Of a DNA stretch of 64,000 nt, positions 53,908 to 62,584 are shown one piece after another. The stretch is from Sebaldella sp. S0638. Its GTDB lineage: Bacteria > Fusobacteriota > Fusobacteriia > Fusobacteriales > Leptotrichiaceae. Under the pieces are notes generated by a model. The model made no database searches, had not been told where the DNA came from, and saw only the letters and a list, made by a program, of their open reading frames with translations. Every line of letters begins with the position of its first letter. The stretch's first letter is position 1. The position numbers were made by a program, and so were the translations under genes. The stretch spans positions 1 through 64,000 of the forward strand of contig NZ_JAMZGM010000012.1 in NCBI RefSeq assembly GCF_024158605.1, given 5' to 3'.

Positions 53908-54795
53908 TTATTTGATTTCTTTAGTATGCCAGTCAAGGTTAGGCCACTTTTCATTATGACATATGATTCTGAAAGAAGATTCAAGAAACTTTTGTATTTC
54001 TTCAGACGGGTTCCCCATTTCAAAAACAGGTTTCAGCGGAAGAAAAAATTCAGACTTTTCTTTTGAAAAATATCCGCTTCCTTCTGGTTTTGCATTTTCA
54101 TATTCAGAAGTCTTTACAGGGTAAATCAGTATGTAGAGATACGGGAAGCCGTCAATGGTATCATCAAAGGCATATCCGAATTCTATCATTTGTTCATCGA
54201 ATCCTATTCTTGCTATAATGTCCGAAGAATCATAGGGGGCAGGAATACCAGAGAATATAGTGGTACCAAGGTCAAAAGTTCCCCAGTAAAATCTCGGCAT
54301 CACTTTTTTTGAGCGAAATGGTGAGATAAAAATATTTAGTTCATGATAGGCATACAAAATCATTTCAAATGCATTTTTTGCAGATTCATGATCGTATATT
54401 ATCTCATTTATGTTATCTTCAAAACGTGTCTTCATGTTCATTTCCTGAGGGATAGTGTTAATGGTAATGTCCAGACCGAGAAAATTCAGCAGTTCCAAAA
54501 ATTCTCCATATATGCCGGAAACAGAAGTCCTGTCTTTTAATACAAAGAATTTCGAATTTCCGCGGTTATCAAAGATACTTACCTCAGATTTATAAAAATC
54601 CAGAAGGATTTCAAAATTAATACCATTCTTATAAAGAAGCCCCGTTCTAAAGCCTGACGGATATACCTCCAAAGGAACATTCGCCCACTCGGGCTGTACA
54701 GGAGTGGCTGCCAGTTTTACTTTTCCCATCATCTGGGCAAGGTGATGAAGTGTATCATAAGTGTCTTTCCAGACAGATCTGTTGATAATTTTCAT
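53908..54795 (-). CDS. DUF5996-family protein
   Basis: 295 residues. The N-terminal WKDTYDTLHHLAQMMGKVKLAATPVQPEWANVPLEV stretch and the later FYWGTFDLGTTIFSG are characteristic of DUF5996, a family without known function. No signal peptide or membrane segment. An AGGAGG site precedes the ATG. Single minus-strand gene with a shared terminator. Its role cannot be inferred from neighbours. Confidence 0.8.
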   Translation of the reverse strand: MKIINRSVWKDTYDTLHHLAQMMGKVKLAATPVQPEWANVPLEVYPSGFRTGLLYKNGINFEILLDFYKSEVSIFDNRGNSKFFVLKDRTSVSGIYGEFLELLNFLGLDITINTIPQEMNMKTRFEDNINEIIYDHESAKNAFEMILYAYHELNIFISPFRSKKVMPRFYWGTFDLGTTIFSGIPAPYDSSDIIARIGFDEQMIEFGYAFDDTIDGFPYLYILIYPVKTSEYENAKPEGSGYFSKEKSEFFLPLKPVFEMGNPSEEIQKFLESSFRIICHNEKWPNLDWHTKEIK

Positions 54796-55100
54796 ATGAC
54801 CTCCTATAGATTACTTTATTTGTACCTTTATTATATTAAAAAAATATAAAATAAATAACTTATTTTATTATTAAAAATAAATAATATGTGAGTAAAATAT
54901 GAAGTAAGTATTATATGACCAGATAAAAATAAGCAGATACTTAAATAAATTAATGATTTTGTTTATACAAATATATTTTTTGATTAACATATGCTTATTG
55001 AAATAATTAATCAAAATTTAGGTTAATGAATGGTATAAAATAAAAAATATTTATTATATAAAAAGTGATTTTTGATTTATAAAAAAGTTAAAAGATAAAC

Positions 55101-55129
55101 TTGACAAAATTTGTACGGTAAACTATAAT
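55101..55129 (+). promoter_or_regulatory. Consensus promoter of the osmoprotectant transporter
   Basis: TTGACA (55101-55106), 17-base spacer, TATAAT (55124-55129): a perfect consensus pair, 34 bases before the ATG. The region from 54796 to here is A/T-rich and I see no other feature. Confidence 0.85.
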
Positions 55130-55162
55130 TAATACAAAACTTTAAAGAAAGAGGGGTTGGAA

Positions 55163-56758
55163 ATGGGAGAACTTCGGGAATATATAGGAAGTATTTTTAA
55201 AGAAATCACAGGAAACGGACCCTATTATATAAATTTACTTTTACAGCATCTGAAAATATCGGTATTTTCTATAGTTATAGCAGTAATTCTGGGAATAGCA
55301 ATCGGAGTATATATTTTTTACAACCAAAAAATCCGAAGTCTGGTATTGGGAATAACAAACGGGATTTACACAATACCGTCAATTGCAGTATTGGGGCTGC
55401 TTATTCCGCTTGTGGGGATAGGTTTCTGGAACGCTTCTGTTACACTTATAATATATGGTCTGCTGCCAGTTATAAGAAATACGTATACTGGTCTGGAAAA
55501 TACAGATAAAAAGATAATAGAAGTATCCGAAGGGATGGGAGCCACTGAATTCCAAACCTTCAAAAATATACGCCTTCCACTTGCACTGCCTATTATTATT
55601 TCCGGTGTGAGAACAGTAGTTATTATGACTATTTCACTTGCAGGGATAGCTTCATTTATCGGAGCCGGCGGTCTGGGACAGGCGATATACAGAGGGATCA
55701 ACACTAATAATTCAGTTTTGATAGTAATAGGAAGTTTACTCATAGCAATTCTGGCAATTATTTTGGACTATCTTTTGAATATAATGGAGAAAAAGGCATT
55801 CAGGAAAGTAAACGGTTATCATGAACCAAAGGCAAAGCAGGTAAAAAAGACAGCTCTGATACTGGGGGCGACACTGGCTGCAATACTGGTCTTTACAGTA
55901 TTTGCGAAAAATTTTGTGTCGAAACCGGGAGCCGGTAAGGGAAAAACAATAACAATAGCCACAAAACCAAGTGCAGAACAGCTTATACTGGGTGAAATGG
56001 CGAGTATACTCATAGAAGAAAATACAAAAATACATGTAGAGAAGAAATTCAGCATAGGCGGAGGAACATCAAATATACATCCTGCAATGGTAAAGGGAGA
56101 TGTGGACATGTATCCTGAATATACAGGTACTTCATGGCTGTTTGTACTCAAACATGAAAAGGCCCTCCCGAAAGATGAAATGTATGCACAGCTGAAAAAA
56201 GAATATGAAGAAAAATTCAGCTTTGAATGGCTCGGACTTCTGGGCTTCAATAATACATTCACTCTTTCAATGAAAAGAACAGAAGCAGAAAAAAATAATA
56301 TAAAAACTTTTTCTGATTTGGCAAAAGTCAGTAAACAGTATAGATTCGGGGCAGAATTTGATTTCTTTGAAAGAGAAGACGGATATCCCGGTCTGAAAAA
56401 GGAATACGGCTTTGATTTTAAGAAACTTGTTGAATTAGATATAAATCTGAAATATAAGGCTATGGAAGGAAAAGAAGTAGATGTGATAAATTCTTTTTCC
56501 ACAGACAGTTTGATAAAAAAATACGATCTTATTACATTACAGGATGATAAAAATTATTTTCCTTCATATAACGCTGGATTTGTAATAAGAAAAGAAACAC
56601 TTGATAAATATCCGGAAATAAAACCGCTGATAGAAAAATTAAACGGGCTGATAGATGACGAGACTATGACAAATCTGAATTATCAGGTAGAGGTAGAGAA
56701 TAAAAATCCTCAGGACGTGGCGAGAAAATTTTTGGAAGAAAAGGGGCTGATAAAATGA
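55163..56758 (+). CDS. Glycine betaine/choline-type ABC transporter, permease-binding fusion
   Basis: 531 residues from ATG 55163 with AGAGGGG before it. Residues 1-215 are a ProW/OpuCB-type permease with six or so membrane segments and the EAA-like loop (VSEGMGATEFQTFKNIRLPLALP). After another hydrophobic segment (about 229-246), residues 258-531 are an OpuAC/ProX-type binding domain (TIATKPSAEQLILGEMASILIEE, VDMYPEYTGTSW). Fusions of this kind import betaine, carnitine or choline; the related EgtU takes ergothioneine. The substrate is not decided here. Confidence 0.88.
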   Translation: MGELREYIGSIFKEITGNGPYYINLLLQHLKISVFSIVIAVILGIAIGVYIFYNQKIRSLVLGITNGIYTIPSIAVLGLLIPLVGIGFWNASVTLIIYGLLPVIRNTYTGLENTDKKIIEVSEGMGATEFQTFKNIRLPLALPIIISGVRTVVIMTISLAGIASFIGAGGLGQAIYRGINTNNSVLIVIGSLLIAILAIILDYLLNIMEKKAFRKVNGYHEPKAKQVKKTALILGATLAAILVFTVFAKNFVSKPGAGKGKTITIATKPSAEQLILGEMASILIEENTKIHVEKKFSIGGGTSNIHPAMVKGDVDMYPEYTGTSWLFVLKHEKALPKDEMYAQLKKEYEEKFSFEWLGLLGFNNTFTLSMKRTEAEKNNIKTFSDLAKVSKQYRFGAEFDFFEREDGYPGLKKEYGFDFKKLVELDINLKYKAMEGKEVDVINSFSTDSLIKKYDLITLQDDKNYFPSYNAGFVIRKETLDKYPEIKPLIEKLNGLIDDETMTNLNYQVEVENKNPQDVARKFLEEKGLIK

Positions 56759-57540
56759 CAGTAATAGAATTTGAGAATGTCAGCAAGTCATATGAAAAAG
56801 ACAAGCCTGTAATAAAGAATCTTAATCTTAAAGTAAAAGACGGAGAGTTTATAACTATTCTCGGGACAAGCGGAAATGGTAAGACAACTCTTTTGAAAAT
56901 GATAAACTGTCTTGAGGGGAAAACATCAGGGACTTTGAAGGTTTTGGATAAAGAAGTGGAAACATGGGACAAATCAGAGCTGCGAAGAAGAATAGGTTAT
57001 GTGGTGCAGAGTATAGGACTTTTTCCCCATCTGAATACAGAAGAGAATATTAGTTATGTACTTACACTTCAAAATAAATCATCTGAGGAGAAAAGAAAAA
57101 AAGCAGAAGAGCTTCTTGAGCTCCTGAATCTGCCTCATGATTATCTGGAAAAATATCCTCGTGAGTTAAGCGGGGGTGAACAGCAAAGAGTGGGAATTGC
57201 AAGAGCTCTTGCGTCCAGTCCGGAAATAATGCTTATGGATGAACCATTCGGAGCATTGGATGAGATAAACAGAAGAAAATTACAGGAGCAGGTAAAAAAA
57301 CTGCAAAAAGAATTAGGACTTACGATTATGCTGGTTACGCATGATATTGAAGAGGCTTTTGCGCTGGGAAGCAGAATTATTGTTATGCATAACGGGAAGA
57401 TAGAGCAGATAGGGACAAAGGAAGAGTATTATCAGAATGAAAATACAGAATTTGTAAAGGAGTTTCTGAGTGAAAAACTAAAATCCGTATATATCAAAGA
57501 TAATAATATAAGCCTGAATGAACTGAAAAATATAAGATAA
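56755..57540 (+). CDS. Glycine betaine/choline-type ABC transporter ATPase
   Basis: 261 residues. Walker A GTSGNGKTTLL, signature LSGGEQQRVGIARAL, Walker B IMLMDEPFGALDEI, and H-loop VTHDIEEAF. ProV/OpuCA group, but without the C-terminal CBS domains of OpuCA. It overlaps the permease-binding gene by four bases and forms the transporter with it. A terminator follows at 57553-57592. Confidence 0.9.
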   Translation: MTVIEFENVSKSYEKDKPVIKNLNLKVKDGEFITILGTSGNGKTTLLKMINCLEGKTSGTLKVLDKEVETWDKSELRRRIGYVVQSIGLFPHLNTEENISYVLTLQNKSSEEKRKKAEELLELLNLPHDYLEKYPRELSGGEQQRVGIARALASSPEIMLMDEPFGALDEINRRKLQEQVKKLQKELGLTIMLVTHDIEEAFALGSRIIVMHNGKIEQIGTKEEYYQNENTEFVKEFLSEKLKSVYIKDNNISLNELKNIR

Positions 57541-57552
57541 AATAAATTATAT

Positions 57553-57592
57553 AAAATGAGTGCAGAATTTGATAAGACACTCATTTTATTTT
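57553..57592 (+). terminator. Terminator after the ABC transporter
   Basis: AAAATGAGTG (57553-57562) pairs perfectly with CACTCATTTT (57578-57587), followed by A/T-rich DNA with a short T-run. Confidence 0.8.
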
Positions 57593-57686
57593 GTAAAAAT
57601 AAGGGGATTCTTTTGGATTAGTCTGGAAAAATGAAGAATATATGTTATAATTATAAAAAATAATAAAAAAACGGAGGTAAGATGAG

Positions 57687-57884
57687 ATGCCTTTAATAAC
57701 AATTGAAAGCGGGAAATTATCTGATGAACAAAAGTCTGAATTAATCAGCAGAGTTACTGAAACAGCAGCAGAAATAATGAATGTTCCCAAGGAATTCTTC
57801 TTTATCAGTATCAAAGAGCTTCCTGACGAAAATATAGGTATAGGCGGGAAAACAATAAAAAAAATAAAAAGTGAATATAAATAA
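57687..57884 (+). CDS. 4-oxalocrotonate tautomerase-family protein
   Basis: 65 residues with the catalytic Pro directly after the initiator Met (MPLITIESGKLS), the usual length and beta-alpha-beta pattern of the tautomerase family. It would catalyse keto-enol tautomerisation of a small 2-keto acid; no pathway partner is nearby, as is usual for these orphans. Good GGAGG site. Confidence 0.88.
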   Translation: MPLITIESGKLSDEQKSELISRVTETAAEIMNVPKEFFFISIKELPDENIGIGGKTIKKIKSEYK

Positions 57885-58002
57885 AATACTTAATGAGTTT
57901 GGCAATGATTATTCGCAGATATATTCAGTGGATTACCGGCAAATGCAACAGCACTTTTACTGGCTGAAAACTATTGGAAATGAAGGTATTGTTGTGGAGT
58001 AG
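57871..58002 (+). CDS. Possible 43-residue overlapping ORF or gene remnant
   Basis: A GTG-initiated frame overlapping the end of the tautomerase by 14 bases and ending at TAG 58000-58002. Its product is rich in aromatic and polar residues (DYRQMQQHFYWLKTIG) and its codons look coding. No ribosome binding site; translation would need coupling to the tautomerase stop. It may be the tail of a deleted gene. Low confidence. Confidence 0.3.
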   Translation: MNINKILNEFGNDYSQIYSVDYRQMQQHFYWLKTIGNEGIVVE

Positions 58003-58045
58003 AAATATTTTGTGCAGAATAACAGATAAAATTATTTATAAAAAC

Positions 58046-58080
58046 AGCAGGAAATATAGTGAAGTATTTCCTGCTTTATA
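58046..58080. terminator. Hairpin downstream of the tautomerase region
   Basis: AGCAGGAAATA (58046-58056) pairs perfectly with TATTTCCTGCT (58065-58075); a weak T-rich tail follows. Confidence 0.55.
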
Positions 58081-58162
58081 GAATATTTATTCAAATAAAA
58101 GACAAAGTTTAAATTAACGGAGAACTAAGAAGTAAATATTATAATTATCACATACCAATAAA

Positions 58163-58219
58163 AATAATAATTTTTCTTCATAAAACTCCTTTTAAAAGAC
58201 CTGGAAACGGGTCTTTTTT
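58163..58219. repeat. 57-bp direct repeat, copy 1
   Basis: Near-identical to 60448-60503. It contains AATAATAA, a CTTCATAAAACTCC core, and a GACC/GGTC hairpin ending in T6. On the minus strand it reads hairpin, AAAGGAG site and ATG, followed by a micro-ORF of 18 codons (58125-58181) that begins Met-Lys-Lys. 58003-58269 holds no other gene that I can support. Confidence 0.7.
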
Positions 58220-58269
58220 ACTTTACATAATATAATTAGTAAAATGGTTCTGTGTAGGAATGATTTTAA

Positions 58270-58629
58270 CTATATTCCGTAGTGTATTATACTTTTGTTT
58301 TCTTTGATTGCTTTGGAAATAAGAAGCATAAGATTACATACCCCTGATGATTTTTTGGTAAGTTTTCTTTTTAGAAAAATATTTTGAAAATATGACAGCG
58401 AGGTAACAGGAATGATTGTAATACCAGTATAATTAAGTCCGAAATGTTTTGTTTTTGAATTTTCGGAACCTGTAATCATAAGGTGAAAATCTTTCAAAAG
58501 TTTTAATATAATTTCATCTTCGACATTTATTATAAGATCATTTGGGGACTTATCATACCAGTATTTTTGCATAATGAGTTCACATTCTTTTTCAGTTCTG
58601 TCTAATAGCATAAAGCTATGCATTAACAT
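58270..58629 (-). CDS. Unknown protein, 119 residues
   Basis: Not recognised. No signal peptide or membrane segment; mixed alpha/beta composition with many Lys, Ile and Leu. A good AAGGAG site precedes the ATG. It is cotranscribed with the upstream gene at 58695 (66-base gap). Position between copies of a direct repeat and pairing with another orphan suggest an accessory module. An immunity-protein role is possible but unsupported by any motif. Confidence 0.6.
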   Translation of the reverse strand: MLMHSFMLLDRTEKECELIMQKYWYDKSPNDLIINVEDEIILKLLKDFHLMITGSENSKTKHFGLNYTGITIIPVTSLSYFQNIFLKRKLTKKSSGVCNLMLLISKAIKENKSIIHYGI

Positions 58630-58694
58630 AAAATTACTCCTTTTTATTTAAGTATCATAGATAAAATTATAGTTTTCATTTACATGGTCTGATA

Positions 58695-59240
58695 TTACCC
58701 ATACATTTTCTCATGACAAAACTTAGCCCAATCCTCATCTTTACTATCGAAATATTCTGTTGCGATATCAATATTTCTTTTATCCAAAATATTGGTAAGA
58801 AGATTTCTCCCGTGATCAAACTCTATATAAACATTTGCCCATTCTCCGACCTTAGTTCTGTCACCCCACCAGTAAGGGTAAATAACTAAAAAATTATTAA
58901 CTGTATCAGGCTTAGTAAACTCATTTATTCCTCTTAAAATAGAAACTACACGCAGCATTGGATCAAAATTGCCGTAAAAAAATAAATTGCTCAGAACTAA
59001 TATTTCATTTTCTTCATCATATTCATAATGCATCCATTCGAGATTATCTCTGACTCTGCCATTTAGGCACAGTGTCCAGTTATCCACAAAATCATCGGGA
59101 TCTCCGTACATTTTCTTTTCTTCTTTCAGCCACGATCTCCAGTCGCTAAAATCATGGAAATTCTTAACAGGACTTTCAAGAAAATCATTCCAGCTGTTTT
59201 TTGTAATATTAACTCTTAATAATAATGATGGTTCTTCCAT
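58695..59240 (-). CDS. Unknown acidic protein, 181 residues
   Basis: Not recognised. Cytoplasmic, acidic and rich in Trp, Asp, Asn and Tyr (WNDFLE, HDFSDWRSWLKEE, YPYWWGDRTKVGEW). This composition is common in small immunity and SMI1/Imm-like proteins, but I cannot place it in a family. It lies in a minus-strand group with 58270-58629 and the dehydrogenase at 59314, between two direct repeats. Confidence 0.65.
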   Translation of the reverse strand: MEEPSLLLRVNITKNSWNDFLESPVKNFHDFSDWRSWLKEEKKMYGDPDDFVDNWTLCLNGRVRDNLEWMHYEYDEENEILVLSNLFFYGNFDPMLRVVSILRGINEFTKPDTVNNFLVIYPYWWGDRTKVGEWANVYIEFDHGRNLLTNILDKRNIDIATEYFDSKDEDWAKFCHEKMYG

Positions 59241-59313
59241 ATTTTTCCTTTCTGAATGTAAATATTAAAATTATTTTATTATGATAACATAAATTTCAAA
59301 TTTAGTAAAAAAA

Positions 59314-60255
59314 TCAGACGATTATATTAAACATTTTTTTATTGCTAATGAAATTCTGAAAATTATCAGAAAAAACTCTGAGTGCTTTTGCTATATATGT
59401 ATCAGAATTACCACATATATGAGGTGTAATAATAAGATTTTCCAGTTTCCAGAGAGGAGAATCTTCCGGAAGCGGTTCTGATTCAAAAACATCACACACA
59501 GCTCCGGCAATAATATTATCTTTTAATACTTCATAAAGAGTTTCGTTACTTATAATGTTTCCTCTGCCCATATTTATAAAATAGGCATTTTTTTTCATTA
59601 ATCTCATTTTTTCAGAAGTAAGGAGATACTTTGTCTCTGCTGTGCTGGGAAGAAGGTTAATCAGAAAATCGCTGTTTTTTATAACAGAATCCACTTCCTT
59701 AAGAGTATAAACTTTTTCTATAAAGTTATCTCTGTTTATCCCGGAAGTATTTATACCAATAACTTTCATTCCCATAAAAGCAGCTTTTTCAGCAGTTTCT
59801 TTTCCAATAGACCCTAACCCGAGAATACCTACAGTTTTTCCTGATATCTGGCTTTGCGTTATTTCAGGATTCCATATATTAGCATGTTGGTTTCTTATAA
59901 AAAAATTCATATTTCTTACAAGCATAACCATAGACATTATGGCATATTCCGACATTTGAGTTTTATGTATTCCTGTGGAATTAGTAAAAAGTATATTATT
60001 TTTTTTGAATAATTCTAGGTCATAATTATCAACCCCGGCACTCAAAGCATTTACCCATTTCAGTTTTTTTGCCGTATCTGCCATTTCCTGAGTAAATACT
60101 CCGGTAAGAAAAATATCTGTATCAGGAAGTTCCTGAAATAAGGTGTTCCGGGAATTCACCACAACGAATTTCTGACCTTTGAATTCATTATCTATTATAT
60201 TTTGTGCTTCTTCGGTTATTGGAAATTTTTTACTATGAAACAATAATATTTTCAT
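59314..60255 (-). CDS. D-isomer-specific 2-hydroxyacid dehydrogenase
   Basis: 313 residues. The NAD-binding motif GILGLGSIGKETAEKAAFMGMKV is at about 147-169. The catalytic Arg lies in INMGRGNIIS-, the Glu in DVFESEPLPEDSPLW, and the His in ITPHICGNS, so the Arg-Glu-His set is complete. It reduces or oxidises a 2-keto/2-hydroxy acid; the exact acid is unknown. GhrA-like glyoxylate/hydroxypyruvate reductases share the 'LPEDSPLW...TPH' pattern. Single gene facing left. Confidence 0.88.
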   Translation of the reverse strand: MKILLFHSKKFPITEEAQNIIDNEFKGQKFVVVNSRNTLFQELPDTDIFLTGVFTQEMADTAKKLKWVNALSAGVDNYDLELFKKNNILFTNSTGIHKTQMSEYAIMSMVMLVRNMNFFIRNQHANIWNPEITQSQISGKTVGILGLGSIGKETAEKAAFMGMKVIGINTSGINRDNFIEKVYTLKEVDSVIKNSDFLINLLPSTAETKYLLTSEKMRLMKKNAYFINMGRGNIISNETLYEVLKDNIIAGAVCDVFESEPLPEDSPLWKLENLIITPHICGNSDTYIAKALRVFSDNFQNFISNKKMFNIIV

Positions 60256-60447
60256 GCGTTTACCTCCAAAATGTTTTATACTTTATTTATACTATTATTT
60301 TTAATTGAAATCAAATTATTTAAGCAACAAATATAATTGTATATAAAAATAAAAAACAACGAACAATATTGTGCGAACAAATGAAGTGCTAAGATAAAAA
60401 AAAGTTCAGGCTAAGTGATATGAGATATACTTAATACATAACAAAGA

Positions 60448-60503
60448 AATAATAATTTTTTCTTCATAAAACTCCTTTAAAAGACTTGGAAACAGGTCTT
60501 TTT
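60448..60503. repeat. 57-bp direct repeat, copy 2
   Basis: Second copy of the repeat at 58163-58219, in the same orientation, differing by a few substitutions and one-base indels. The hairpin and T-run are kept. Its minus-strand micro-ORF (60411-60467) begins Met-Lys-Lys-Lys with a hydrophobic run, like a signal peptide start, then stops. The rest of 60256-60638 is A/T-rich without a gene. Confidence 0.7.
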
Positions 60504-60638
60504 GTTATTATAGGCATAAAATTATTTTATCATTTATATATATTTTTTTGTAGAAAGTAAAGATAAATTATATTTATTTAGGGATTTAAATTAGAAATTT
60601 TATGGTATAATTTTATAAATGAATTTGAGAGGTGAAAA

Positions 60639-61739
60639 ATGAAGAGTCTTAAGAAGAAAGCAGAAGATTTTTGGAAACTTTTTTCTGAAAAAGAAAATGA
60701 AATAAGAACTTTAATGGATGAAAATAAAATAATGGAAAGATTTTCGGATATAGACAGCATGTTTGAAATAGATATGCCGTTTATGATGGGAAAGTCATCT
60801 GAGGGAAAATATGAACTTATCTTTAATCCTGCAGGGCTAAAGAGCAGATATTTTATAGCTGATTATTTTAAAAGAAAAATGCCTGTAGAATTAAAGAAAA
60901 AATGGGTTTTTTATGATATGAAACCAGTAATGGGAATAAAAAATATGCGTCTTTTAATAAATGACGAAAATTTTTATGAGGAAGATTTCAGCATTCTGAT
61001 AAATAATGTAGATGCAGAAAGAAAGAGAGCAGATATCACAGCTTTATGCCCAAAGTTTTTTAATCAGAAAAAAGTTTTTGAGGAAAACGAAATGTATAAT
61101 GTCATTTACAATATTATGGATGCACTTTTGGGCGAAGGAATAGTAGAATCTTACCTTGGGATAATAAAAATAGAAGATATGAAGACAAAACCGCAGGAAG
61201 CCCTTACATTGCGTGAATTCAGCACAAAAATGAATGAAATAATGGAAGAGAATTCATGGGCCAAAAATCCAAAAATACTAGACAGATATAATACATACAG
61301 ATGTGATATAGAAAACATAGAAGATCTGAGAGCTGTAAGAAATGACATAGTCGTAGGTTTCAGTTCAAATATGGAAGTTGTGGAAGAATATACAGGCGAA
61401 AGCAATGAATATGAGTATATGAGCGGGCAGGGATGTATTTACGGTATGCTTTTTTATAATAACAGCGAGGTACCAAATGAGGAAAAAATTCCTCTGCGGG
61501 ATAAATTTGAAAATATACTTGCAGAGACTCCGGAATATGGTGATGTATTTGAAATATTCGGGGCAGCTACAGGTCTTTATAAATCATATATTGATATAAT
61601 TATTTATGATTATGAGCTGTTTGGAATAATGCTCGAGCGGCTCGAAACAGGGAGAGAATTTCCGGGACTTTCTTATAAGGATTTCAGAGTCAGTTCTGAA
61701 ATAAGAAAAATAATAAATACAAGTGAAATGATATCATAA
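60639..61739 (+). CDS. Unknown protein, 366 residues
   Basis: Not recognised. It has no signal peptide or membrane segment. Charged helical N-terminus (MKSLKKKAEDFWKLFSEKE), then a mixed alpha/beta body with EIDMPFMMGKSSEGKYELIF and a C-terminal EIFGAATGLYKSYIDIIIYDYE segment. GAGAGG site upstream. It may be an intracellular protein of a family restricted to related genomes. Function unknown. Confidence 0.75.
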   Translation: MKSLKKKAEDFWKLFSEKENEIRTLMDENKIMERFSDIDSMFEIDMPFMMGKSSEGKYELIFNPAGLKSRYFIADYFKRKMPVELKKKWVFYDMKPVMGIKNMRLLINDENFYEEDFSILINNVDAERKRADITALCPKFFNQKKVFEENEMYNVIYNIMDALLGEGIVESYLGIIKIEDMKTKPQEALTLREFSTKMNEIMEENSWAKNPKILDRYNTYRCDIENIEDLRAVRNDIVVGFSSNMEVVEEYTGESNEYEYMSGQGCIYGMLFYNNSEVPNEEKIPLRDKFENILAETPEYGDVFEIFGAATGLYKSYIDIIIYDYELFGIMLERLETGREFPGLSYKDFRVSSEIRKIINTSEMIS

Positions 61740-61822
61740 TTATACTTACAAAAAAGTGGGTTATTGCTCTTTTTATACTAATATAATAAAATACAAATAT
61801 CAAGACAGCAGGCAGGTGAAAT

Positions 61823-62566
61823 ATGAAAGTCAGGGAAGAATTTACATGCCCTATAGAATTGGCAACAGATCTAATATCTGCCAAATGGAAAACAATAATT
61901 CTGTGGGAATTAAGCAGCGGAACAAAAAGGCTGAAAGATTTGAGGAAAATAAAAAATATAAATGAAAAAATGCTGATACAGCATTTGAATGAGCTTATCG
62001 AAGCCGGTATTATCTCTAAGGAAGACTATAATACCTATCCTTTGAGGACTGATTATAATCTTACTGAACTGGGAGAAAAACTGCTTCCTACCCTGAAAGC
62101 CCTGCAGGAATTTGGGAAAGAGTATATAAAACACGGAGGTATTGATGTGGAAGAAGAATTAAAGCTGAAAGCTCTGGAATTGGTAAAAAAGAGCAGTGTA
62201 TCATTTATAGGCTCGGTAAGCAGCGAAGGATTCCCCGACATAAAAGCAATGCTTGCACCGCGTGAAGTAAACGGTTTAAAGGAAATATTTCTTTCAACAA
62301 ACACTTCTTCGATGAGAGTAGAGCAGTTTAGGGAAAATTCAAAAGCCAGCCTTTACTTTTATAATGAAAAATTATTTATAGGGGTTCTTCTTGAGGGTAA
62401 TATGGAAGTAATGACGGATAGCGATACTAAAAAGCGTATATGGCGGGACGGAGATACTCTTTATTACACAAAAGGCGTGAATGATGAAGATTATTGTGTC
62501 TTGCGTTTTACTGCAAAATCCGGGCGGTTTTATGAAAATTTTTCATCTGTTAGTTTTGAAATTTGA
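61823..62566 (+). CDS. HxlR-type HTH fused to flavin-binding split barrel
   Basis: 247 residues. Residues 1-100 are an HxlR winged helix (CPIELATDLISAKWKTIILWELSSGTKRLKDLRKI, MLIQHLNELIEAGIISKEDYNTYPLRTDYNLTELG). Residues 112-247 resemble the pyridoxamine-5'-phosphate-oxidase/general stress FMN split barrel (SVSFIGSVSSEGFPDIKAMLAPREVNGLKEIFLSTNTSSMRVEQFRENSKASLYFYN). HxlR proteins usually end after the winged helix. The fusion suggests a regulator that senses flavin, redox state or an aromatic compound. Paired with the isochorismatase gene 19 bases downstream. Confidence 0.85.
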   Translation: MKVREEFTCPIELATDLISAKWKTIILWELSSGTKRLKDLRKIKNINEKMLIQHLNELIEAGIISKEDYNTYPLRTDYNLTELGEKLLPTLKALQEFGKEYIKHGGIDVEEELKLKALELVKKSSVSFIGSVSSEGFPDIKAMLAPREVNGLKEIFLSTNTSSMRVEQFRENSKASLYFYNEKLFIGVLLEGNMEVMTDSDTKKRIWRDGDTLYYTKGVNDEDYCVLRFTAKSGRFYENFSSVSFEI

Positions 62567-62584
62567 GGATACAAGGAGAAGATT

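Noticed and set aside
55819-56502. 227-codon antisense frame in the ABC binding-protein gene
   Set aside because: Shadow of the coding strand; Ser/Phe-rich and without a start signal.
60448-60503. CRISPR or insertion-sequence end
   Set aside because: Only two repeat copies 2.3 kb apart, no spacers, no transposase gene, no terminal inverted repeats.
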